From Penium margaritaceum (lineage: Eukaryota; Streptophyta; Zygnematophyceae; Desmidiales; Peniaceae), in contig SZWC01025958.1 of the NCBI GenBank assembly GCA_023375785.1, forward strand, positions 1-24,667: a stretch of DNA of 24,667 bases. Reading direction: 5' to 3'. Every line of letters starts with the position of its first letter. Within the stretch, counting starts at the first letter, position 1. The position numbers and the translations under genes are program-made. The notes beneath the pieces were generated by a model that saw nothing but the letters and a program-made list of their open reading frames with translations, did not search any database and was not told the DNA's origin. Shown here in pieces: positions 17,446-24,667 of this stretch.

Positions 17446-18257
17446 TGTAGAAGGCCATGGGGTACCCGGGACTTTATTAGACCGTTTTCTCCCATGAGTC
17501 CAAGTAACCACCGAGGATAAGTCTTGCATGGAAAACATTGCAAGTTCAATTCCCGGTGCGGCATTATGTTTTCCATGCACGCATTCAGCCAAAAGCACAT
17601 TCGATATGAAGCTTCATGACAGCTGGCATGAATCACCCTATGTCAACCAATGATGTCCATGCATTGTTAGTTGCACTTGCACACGCTTGATTCTGTGGTA
17701 CAGCTTTCCCTCATCTTGAGCTGCCATGGCAATGGCCACTCGCATGCGTAACCTCGGACTTGAGAATATCTGCATGAGCCGGTATTGTGGTCCTCAAAAC
17801 AAATGGATTTGACAATTTGTTCGAATGTTTTAGGTACAAAGATTAACATGTAATTTCATAGGTTTGGTCGATACATGTGGCATATGTCCGACTCTAGAAA
17901 GTCGACGAAACATGTTCTACATGTATATGTCCAATACATTGTGACGTTGTGTCAAGTATAGTTATATGAATGTTTAGTCGTTCAAACCAATCTTATGGCG
18001 TGGTTTGAATGATGCAATATGCGGAGATGGCAGGGTGCACCAGGTGCGAATGAAATGTTGTCGAGCCTCGACGCCATAGAGCGACATTATACTGTAGTTG
18101 AGCCACACTTCTCTGCGTCCGACACAAGAAAGACTTGCGCCATCGGCGCAAGTCTTGCACTGCATGGCAGTCACAAATCTCCCCCCCGTTCCGTGACGGA
18201 ACCAACACTTAGGCACGTTGGCGCTTAAGGCCGGTGCGCCGGTGCGTTCTTCCCACC
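17446..18257 (+). other. hAT 5' non-coding region with hairpins
   Basis: No gene is seen. Three inverted repeats stand out: 17525-17538 with 17566-17579, a perfect 14-bp stem (TGCATGGAAAACAT) with 27-nt loop; 17981-17989 with 18001-18009, a 9-bp stem; and 18130-18141 with 18145-18156, a perfect 12-bp stem with ATC loop. Several ACATGT/CATATG-type hexamers lie at 17847-17925. Subterminal repeats are common transposase-binding sites in hAT elements, but I cannot assign one here. Confidence 0.55.
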
Positions 18258-21005
18258 ATGGCGTTGTCTCATCCCAATTCAGACACCTGCTCCAACCGAA
18301 CCTCCACCAGAGGTTCCCGTCCCTTGGTAGCTGTTGTGTCCACTGTATTGACACAATTTCATGCCCAGAAGGGGAATCCACCAAAGAAAGGGGCGCTCAC
18401 TGGTGAATTCCTCACCAAGGAGCTGTCCAGACGCTGTGAGTCCAAGCCAACAAGCAGCAAGAAGGCGGGATTTGTTTGTGCCTCGTGCGCAAAGAGGGTG
18501 AGCGGGACGTGTGATCGCATCCGAGGCCACTTTGCCTGCAATAACCCGAATGTGGGGAAGTGTCCCCATCCTCCACCAACATGCAGGGACGCGCTGGGCA
18601 TGGAGCGTTATCACCGCCGCCGGCAGGATGGCAGCCATACAACGTGAAGCTGTACAAGGGAGAGGGCACCAAATGGGGGACAAAGGACAAACCGGTGCCA
18701 TGGCTCAAGTTGTGGGAGGTCGAGGAGAAAGCAGCCCAAGCAGCAAACGTGGGATTGACGCTGCAGCATGACTTCAGTGATGACGATGATGGGGACGCGG
18801 CAAATCCGAGCAGGCCACCAGCCACAACACGCCGTGAGGGTGAGATACGTCTCTTTGACATCAACAAAGCCGCCTCTTCTAGACAATCCACCATGGTGGA
18901 ACACTCTGACAAGAAAAACAACGTGAATTGCCAGTTGAACATCGTGAAAGTCATGTGCATCGCTGCTTTACCCATCTCCTTTTGTCGAGAGGCAGCACTC
19001 ATGGATGTTATCAAGTGAGCAAAGAAGACAACATCCAGCTTAAGGTTGCTAGCCAGAGGCACAGTGGTGGATGAATTGCTCCCAAAACTGCATGCAGAGC
19101 TTGCTGAGCTAGACGCGCCTTTGAAGCAGGGATGGTCAACGTATGGCACCAGTCTAGCAGTTGACGAGTGGTCCGATAGGCAGATCAGGCCAATTTACAA
19201 TGCCATGGCAGTCAATGCCATGGGCTCGGTCGACTTGTTCTCTCGTGATGCCAGCGGTTTGACCAGGGATGCAGACCACACATCCTCCTTGATAGAGGTA
19301 GCAATTGAAGCAGTGGGTGAGGACAAGGTTGTTTTTGTGATACGTGACAATGCTTCAGTGAACAAGAAGGCATTTGACCAACTGCGGGTGAAGTACCTGA
19401 AGTTTTTTTTCCAGGGTTGTTGTGCTCACAAAATTGACCTGATTATGAAGGATGTTAGGAAGACTGCATGGGGTGCTGGGATCATTTGACGGTGTGAGAA
19501 AGTCATTGCCTTTTTCAGAAAAAATGCCATGCCTCGCACATGGCTGAAGGACAAAATAGGGGGCAAGGTGCTCAAGAACAGGTGCAACACCCGCTTTGCC
19601 TCTGTCTTTGACATGGTGGAGCGGTTGCTGAGAAGAAGGGCAAGAAGGGAAGAAAGGTTGCAGAGTCTCACGTCAACTTTGTTCTGGGCAGATTGGACCA
19701 TCGCTGGTCCAAGGATATGAGCTATCCTTTGTATGCTGCTCCGCGGCGCCTGCATCCTCAACACGTTGGAAAAGATCTCTCTAGTGATGCCACCACACTG
19801 CAGGCATGGCGTGCGGTGGTGGAGGCACTCGTTCCAGAAGAGAAACACGACGCCATAATGAAGGAGATTGGTTGCGTTCAGTTGGCACAGACCGTGGTTG
19901 TCCATGATCCCATGGTGACACCTCGTAGTAATGCCAAGGCTATCGCCCCAGTAGCAAAAGTGCAATGTGGCACAATGTCTGCTGCTGAGTGGCATGTCAA
20001 CTACATGTGCAACCTGCTTGTGCTTCACGACCTGGCATTGAAGCTGCTATCGCAGCCATGTTCTTCATCTGAGTGTGAGTGTTTACTTTCCACTCACAAG
20101 TTGATTCACAGTGCCAGGAGGAACCGGCTCAAGGTGTCAACACTCGTGATCCTCATTTGGTGCAACGCCCGTTTACAAAAGCACTACGGCTGGAATGGGC
20201 GCAAGGCATCAAAGAACATCACTCTAGTCGTGGAAGCAGAAGTAGAACCTGACGCAGAGGGCAACAAGAATGATGGAGAGGTTGTTGAGGAGGCGGGAGT
20301 ATTGAGGAAGCCCGAGGATGACATGGAGAGTGATGAGAATTGGGAGGAGGAGGAAGAGGTAGACGAGACAATGGGAGATGATGACGTGGTTGAGGTCATG
20401 GCGTCTGTCCAAGTCATGAGAAGTACCCTTGGAATGCCTCATGCTTGTCCAGTGCGTGTTTGTGCACAGGTGAAAGCCCGAAGCACCAATGCATTAGCTC
20501 GTGGAGTAGGTGGAGAAGCGGCTGCAGGTGGTGAAAGGGTAACGGTTAGAGAAGGGGCAGCAGCTGGAGAAGGGGCTACAAATGGAGAAGTGGGAGTAGC
20601 AAGAGAAGGGGCTGCAGCTGGAGAAGGGGAAGCAGTTGGAGAAGGGGCAGCAGCTGGAGAAGGGGTGCAGGTGGAGAGAGAGGGGGATTTGAGCCAGCTG
20701 GAGCAGATGGGGAAGAAGGAGGAGGAGGTAGTGGAGAAGAATCAGGTGGGGAAGGAGCAAGTGAAGTTGTACCAGGTGGGCATGGAGGTGAGGGAGCAGG
20801 AAAGCAAGGGACATCAGCACCATCATCCAATCAAGCAGGAAGAGTAGCATTACGGATTGGTAGTGCCAAGCACAGGGATACAAATCCTGCCTTAGTTGCC
20901 TTGGCTGCAGCTAGGGCAGCAAAGCGTGCGACAGGCAATGCAGCAGCAGCCACTGCAGCAAGCAAGCCGGCAAGACGCAGAGCAGCAAGTGCTCTGTGCA
21001 AGTAG
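18258..21005 (+). pseudogene. hAT transposase (BED finger, DUF659, dimerisation domain), broken
   Basis: ATG 18258 sits in a good context (CACCATGGC). A BED-type finger follows (FVCASCAKRVSGTCDRIRGHF, VGKCPHPPPTC). The core has LAVDEWSDRQIRP with the first catalytic Asp, VIRDNASVNKKAF with the second, and FQGCCAHKIDLIMKDV. The C-terminal dimerisation domain is LLSQPCSSSECECLLSTHKLIHS; the usual CERNWS is CECLLS here, with Glu kept. An acidic stretch, a GEGAAAGEG-type repeat (about 20510-20680) and a basic Ala-rich tail end at TAG 21003-21005. In-frame TGA stops lie at 19016-19018 and 19487-19489, both where CGA (Arg) fits. The frame changes near 18600, 19650 and 20700. I see no convincing introns to explain them. 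Confidence 0.8.
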
Positions 21006-21453
21006 AATATGTTGTCAGACATGTGGCATGTATTCAATTTCATTTCAGTGTTCATTTCAGTCTCTTATGTTTTCATCTCCATCTCTCCACCAGAGTTCCA
21101 TTAATAGTGACCACTGTGTGGTAATGCATGTGAAATAGTGAAATCCGTGACTGACCAAAGATAATGTTCATGAATGACAATAAGTAGTTGCACCAACTTA
21201 AACAAGGCACCTCTGAATGGAACTAGTGGGTCTCCCTGCCACCCCCCAAAATAGTGCACCTAGAAGTGTGTAGGATAGAATGTTCAACAAGTGCAGATTT
21301 GTGTCTCCAATTACGGACAAGTGGGCCTCACTGACCCCCCCTCTTGGATAGTGTATTCAAAAAGTGTGAATGATAGAATGTTGAACAAGTACACATCTGT
21401 ATCTGCAACTGCAAATAAGTGAACTGCACTGATCCCCCCTCCCACCCCTGGAC
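21006..21453 (+). other. hAT 3' non-coding region with about 96-bp tandem repeat
   Basis: No gene is seen. Units starting at 21226, 21321 and 21419 (the last partial) share GTGGGYCTCMCTGMC, a C-run, ATAGTGYA and GATAGAATGTTSAACAAGT blocks. Spacings are 95 and 98 bp. Copies are diverged. Confidence 0.6.
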
Positions 21454-21540
21454 CCACATCAATGTTGCCCGTCTCAGCTACATCAATGTATCGATGTGGA
21501 CATTGGTGTACCGAGGTTTGTGGGGCCAAGGTCAACACTA
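21454..21540 (+). repeat. hAT right terminal inverted repeat (imperfect)
   Basis: Reverse-orientation partner of 17365-17445. The outer end is GGTCAACACTA, immediately followed by the CTG-rich tract of element B. Confidence 0.6.
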
Positions 21541-23130
21541 CTACTGCTGCTGTTGCTGCTGGTGCTGGTCCTTCTCTTGTTGTTGCTACTGTTGCTCCTC
21601 CTGATGCTGCTGGTGCTGGTCCTTCTCTTGTTGTTGCTATTGTTGCTCCTCCTGCTGCTGCTGTTGCTCCTGCTATTTCTGCTACTACTGCTGCTGCTGC
21701 TGCTACTGTTGCTGCTGGTATTGTTGCAGCAGCTGCTGTTGCAGCTACTACAGGAAAGGGGGACGAGGGCTCCCCCCACCAGAGGCAGACCCCTCCCCAC
21801 TGGGGCTAGTGGCCATGCTATTTGGCCCCCTTTGTATTACCCTCCTTTGTTTTTTTTTTGTTTTTTTCCCCTCTTTCTTTTGTGCTACTGATGTTAGTAG
21901 TGACATCAGTAGTGTTGTCAGCATGAGATGGTTGACTTCAGCATCTGCCATTGAGTATCTGCAGGGTTGCTGGGCTATTCTTTGTTGATCACGTTAGTAA
22001 TGACATCAGCAAAAAGGTTGCTGAAACTTGTAGTGGCTGTTGCTGAAGCTGCTACTGTGTCCACCACAGGGGGTTAGCTAAAGTTGTTGCAGCTATAACA
22101 ACAGCAGATGTTGCTATTGCTGTCGTTGCTATTGCTGCTACGGCTGCTACTGCTACTGTTGCTGCGATGGCGGCTGTAGTAGCCACTACTGCTACTGCTG
22201 CTGGGCTGTTGCGTGCTCTTGCGGCTGCTATGGCTGCTACTACAACCGTGATGGCAGCAGCAGCTATTGTAATGGCAACTGCGGGGTGAGGGATTTTCTG
22301 TTGTAGTTCTTTTGTGTTCTTTTTGTCTTTATTCTGGTTGCACAACGAGCTCGTTGCTCGCTTTGTGCCGCGATCAGCAAGCAGCGAGCTCAATAATTGC
22401 TGCCCGCTGCTTGCTACGGGTCGCGAGCAGCAAGCCCGCTGCTCGCAGCTCGCGGCTCACTACTGTTAGTGAGCTGCGAGCAGTTGCATCTGTAGCCGCT
22501 GCTATTGCAGGCTACAGCTGGTGCTGTAGCAGGCTGCGGCTTGCTGTTGTTGCAACAGCTGTTGCTGCTGCTTGTTGTAACTTTTGCTGCTGGCTGCTGC
22601 TCCCTGCTGTTGCTGTTGCTGCCGGCTGCTGCTGCTGTTCGTTGCTGGCTGCTGCGTGCAGCGTCTACTGCTCTTGTTGCCTTCGGCTGCTGCTACTTCT
22701 TGCTGTTGCGATCTGCTTCTGTGGGCTATTGTTGCTACTGCTAGCTGTCGCGAGCTGCTGCTGCTGCCGGCAGCTGATGTTGAGCACTTGTGCTATTGGT
22801 TACTGCTGCAACTTCTCGCTACTGCTGCAAGTTGCTACCACTGTTGTTGCTTGTAGCACGATCACACCTGGTCGATGTGCGATGTCGTTGCGATGCTTGA
22901 CGTTGGTGGCCGCTCACCTCCTCGTGTCACGTGTGGGGGTCAGTGCTGCCAAAATGTTTTGGCAGTATTTCCCGTGGCCCAGTGACCATGGGGAAATTTT
23001 TTACGCCGCCACCAGGTTGGTCAATGCTGCCGGAAAAAATCTCGCAGCATTTTCCCTGCACTGGTGTGTATGGAGGATTGTCGGGGCTGTCTGGCACCTG
23101 TACGCCAGTCTTTTGCTGCTGCTACTACGC
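21541..23130 (-). other. Presumed leader of element B, CAG-rich on the transcribed strand
   Basis: The tract has the same ingredients as the A leader: GCTGCTG-type triplets (21541-21760 and about 22020-22860), T-rich tracts (21849-21880), degenerate TGAYRTCA palindromes (about 21883-22010) and a PBS beyond. It contains a 51-bp tandem duplication (21555-21605, 21606-21656). Hairpins lie at 22423-22446 (9-bp stem) and 22448-22481 (15-bp stem with one G-T pair, CTGT loop), and a 12-bp palindrome AACGAGCTCGTT near 22345. Long Ala, Leu, Cys or Ser frames on both strands are composition artefacts; I annotate no gene here. Confidence 0.55.
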
Positions 23131-23142
23131 TATGGTTCTGAT
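23131..23142 (-). other. Degenerate primer-binding site, presumably of element B
   Basis: The minus strand reads TGGTATCAGAAC, which differs from the A and C sites (TGGTATCAGAGC) only in the eleventh base. It lies at the far end of the CAG-rich leader in the correct orientation for B. Confidence 0.7.
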
Positions 23143-23920
23143 ACCAATCTTTAATTGATAAGTTGTAGGTTGGGGCTGCGTTGTTGATGCAGCGTGTTGG
23201 TTTCCACGCTCGTTGCTTAGTCTGTTGCCCCCTCAGTCCGATGCTCTAGAGGCTAAGTCTGGATGCTCTGGGTTTGTTACTCAAAAGTGCGCGTCTCAGT
23301 GTTAGCGTCAGAAAGCAGCCGAAAACTGGAAGTAACTGGTTACAAGTGAAGAATGAACAACAAGGGGAGACCCCTCCACGTTCTAGTTCCCCCCAGCTCT
23401 GTAGAGCTTGTTACTCAGCTGACCAGCCAATTAGAAAATAGTTCTGGACCTGTTTTCCGGCAGGCAGGGTTTTCTTGGTGAGCCCTGCCAGACGGCTGAC
23501 AGCCCAAAACCCGAGCGTCGTCCGTTTTGCCTGAAAACTGGACCATACCATGATACCAACATTCCGAATGCAGTCGTGCGGTCAGAAATAGCTAGAAAAG
23601 AATTAGCAAAGAGTTATGACTGCCCGAACCCAGGCAGTGCCTACAGTGGTCCATAGTGCTAAACAGTGTCACGTAACATGAAACATGGAACCTAGGCAGA
23701 GCATGCTGCTACAAACGGAATAGCACAGTCAAATCCAGCGCTCCATGCAGGCAAACAGCCTCTGCAATGGCAGTAACCACCAAGGAGGCCTGCCGATGGA
23801 GCTGAGCACGTTGACGCAAAGAGGAGGCTCCAGGGAACTACGTGTAGGCCTTAGCGTGCGCCGGCTCTGCCGGACGACACTCTAGCGGCGTCAAGTCTTG
23901 CCGTGAGTCATCTGCACGGT
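23143..23920 (-). repeat. Presumed element B 5' LTR and unassigned sequence
   Basis: By position this should begin the B 5' LTR, but the outer end cannot be located because the partner LTR is off the window. I see no gene in either direction. Part of it may belong to the gypsy element on the right. Confidence 0.35.
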
Positions 23921-23922
23921 GA

Positions 23923-24240
23923 TGTACACAAGCCGAGAGGACACAGCAGAGCACAATGAGAGATACGGAAAAAACCAACAGAGTGAACTTCCCCTACAGG
24001 GATGTGCCTCCGTTTCCTCCTGGACAAGTGGACAAAGACACAGAATACGTCATTGAGGACATTCTCGGCCATCGACGACTTGGCAAAACGACAAAATTTC
24101 TTGGTTTGTGGCACGACCACAACACCGCGCACAACAAGTGAGAACCCCACGACAACCTCGGAGACGTCGATGAACTAGTCGACGGATACGACCGCCGTCA
24201 CCGGGCCACATGTTTGTGCGTGTCGGAACGTGGCAGCTAA
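23923..24240 (+). pseudogene. Element E: Ty3/gypsy chromovirus pol C-terminus, chromodomain
   Basis: The frame reads from 23923 through an ATG at 23956. Chromodomain signature: EYVIEDILGHRRLGKTTKFL, then GLWHDHNTAHNK-stop-EPHDNL, then VDELVDGYDRRH. In chromoviruses this domain follows integrase and reads histone marks to direct insertion. TGA at 24139-24141 stands where the conserved Trp of the WEP motif belongs (TGG to TGA). Past it the frame stays open to TAA 24238-24240, directly before a polypurine tract. No integrase core is visible upstream; it may lie beyond the element B insertion or be lost. Confidence 0.8.
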
Positions 24241-24245
24241 AAGTT

Positions 24246-24259
24246 GGGGAGGGGGGAAG
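24246..24259 (+). other. Element E polypurine tract
   Basis: GGGGAGGGGGGAAG ends exactly where TGTTACG begins. The purine run and the following TG are the classic PPT/3' LTR junction. Confidence 0.85.
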
Positions 24260-24667
24260 TGTTACGTACAAGACGTACACAAATCCTTAATCTTTCGAGT
24301 GGGAATTCATTTCAATGCAAAGATAGCCCACGACGCAATGAGACCTTGATTTTCGCTTCATTGGTTGAGGGCAATTTGGCCAACCGCCCTTGCCTAACGG
24401 TGAACACATAGAAGTTTCGACCACTTTGGAGAATCCACGGCTTAACGGTCAAGACCTTTTGGTCAAATTCTCGTCTTATCAAGAAATAAATTGATTCATA
24501 AAGGTGCATCTTGCATCTTCGCCGTCAATCTTCGAAGGCCCTCTGTAGCGGGAGGGCCGGTTCGGCCCTCCCTCCTCGCTGATGCGAGGGGTGGTTGCGC
24601 ACCACCCCTCGCGTCAGCGAGGGCTGGCCGGCGGCCAGCAGTTCGCTGGCCGTCGGCCAGCTCGCTG
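24260..24667 (+). repeat. Element E 3' LTR, cut off by the window
   Basis: It starts TGTTACGTACAAGACG right after the polypurine tract. At least 408 bp are present, with no CA end identified. The far part carries strong hairpins (24550-24656). No gene is seen. Confidence 0.75.
24550..24656. other. Hairpin cluster in the element E LTR
   Basis: The hairpins are: 24550-24572, 10-bp perfect stem with GTT loop; 24574-24622, 22-bp stem with a single G-T pair and TGCGC loop; then two further GCTGGCC/GGCCAGC stems with three-base loops at about 24624-24640 and 24645-24661. Three-base loops recur as in the element C LTR, although the sequences differ. Confidence 0.75.

Larger units (their letters stand above)
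17353..21540 (+). mobile_element. hAT-family DNA transposon, about 4.2 kb, degenerate
   Basis: The ends form imperfect inverted repeats: CAAAGTTGACTTCG at 17365 against TAGTGTTGACCTTGG (minus strand from 21540). Further matching blocks follow in the same order on both sides (ACATCG-TAC, GAGAC, then TTGATGTGG). Both ends fit the loose hAT terminus YARNG. Between them is one transposase gene with BED finger, DUF659-type core and C-terminal dimerisation domain. CTG-rich DNA of the same kind lies on either side, as expected if the transposon split one tract of element B. Confidence 0.75.
7250..23920 (-). mobile_element. Element B: Ty1/copia element interrupted by C, hAT and probably A
   Basis: The pieces of B, read on the minus strand, are: presumed 5' LTR (right of 23143), degenerate PBS (23131-23142), CAG-rich leader (23130-21541), gag N-terminus (17352-16472), gag C-terminus with zinc knuckle (10106-9504), protease to integrase (9503-8144), and integrase C-terminus plus linker (8143 to about 7250). 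RT and RNase H are missing and may lie beyond the left edge, after element A. B gag is homologous to A gag (for example GLWPYY versus GVWPYY). The gag reading frame joins exactly across element C. The assignment of the right-hand leader and PBS to B depends on hAT being an insertion, which is likely but not proven. The right limit is a guess placed just before the gypsy chromodomain. Confidence 0.6.

Noticed and set aside
17539-17565. tRNA or tRNA-derived SINE suggested by GTTCAATTCC (B-box-like)
   Set aside because: The flanks do not form a T stem or acceptor stem and no A-box is found at the right distance.
18258-19040. Short introns explaining the frame changes of the hAT transposase
   Set aside because: The only donor/acceptor-like pair noticed (near 19013-19040) would give an intron of about 30 nt. 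TGA stops and frame changes are more simply damage.
21496-22860. Leu-, Ala- and Ser-rich open frames at 21496-21891, 22052-22393 and 22312-23154
   Set aside because: Same composition effect; the tract fits a retrotransposon leader.

Overview
The window is eukaryotic repeat DNA from the green lineage. I see no host gene, rRNA, tRNA or bacterial-type operon. Nearly all of it is explained by transposable elements: three Ty1/copia LTR retrotransposons on the minus strand (here called A, B and C), one hAT-type DNA transposon on the plus strand, and the 3' end of a Ty3/gypsy chromovirus on the plus strand (E). Primer-binding sites matching plant initiator-Met tRNA, a DUF659-type hAT transposase, a chromodomain gypsy element and C-to-T decay in CG and CHG contexts all suggest a plant or streptophyte alga. 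A charophyte such as Chara is my guess, but the species cannot be proven from this sequence.

Layout from left to right. Positions 1 to about 7250 hold element A, running right to left: 5' LTR, PBS 6874-6885, long CAG-rich leader, gag from 6045, and pol down to 43. Its 3' LTR is outside the window. From about 7250 to 10106 lies the pol/gag part of element B. Positions 10107-16466 are element C, a complete LTR element with 580-bp LTRs and the target duplication GCAGA, inserted inside a gag codon of B. B gag resumes at 16472 and runs to about 17350. Positions 17353-21540 are a hAT transposon with imperfect terminal inverted repeats and a broken transposase, apparently inserted in the CAG-rich gag/leader part of B. 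From 21541 to about 23142 the B leader continues to a degenerate PBS (23131-23142), followed by a presumed B 5' LTR. Positions 23923-24240 encode a gypsy chromodomain, followed by a polypurine tract and the start of a 3' LTR at 24260. The simplest reading is a nested stack: E hosts B, and B hosts A, C and hAT. C in B is proven by the target duplication and reading frame; hAT in B is well supported; A in B and B in E are inferences.

All the coding regions are damaged. Element A carries 13 in-frame stops but no frameshift once two assembly duplications are collapsed, and comparisons inside the window show substitutions concentrated at CG and CHG cytosines. This is what methylation-driven silencing followed by deamination would leave. 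All three copia proteases lack the canonical D-S/T-G active site.

The assembly itself has flaws. The Ns at 1212, 2864 and 13074-13119 are each flanked by a direct duplication of 262, 198 and 200 bp, which looks like unmerged contig overlap. The single N at 13771 appears to hide a deletion in pol of element C. Protein translations crossing these positions should not be trusted.
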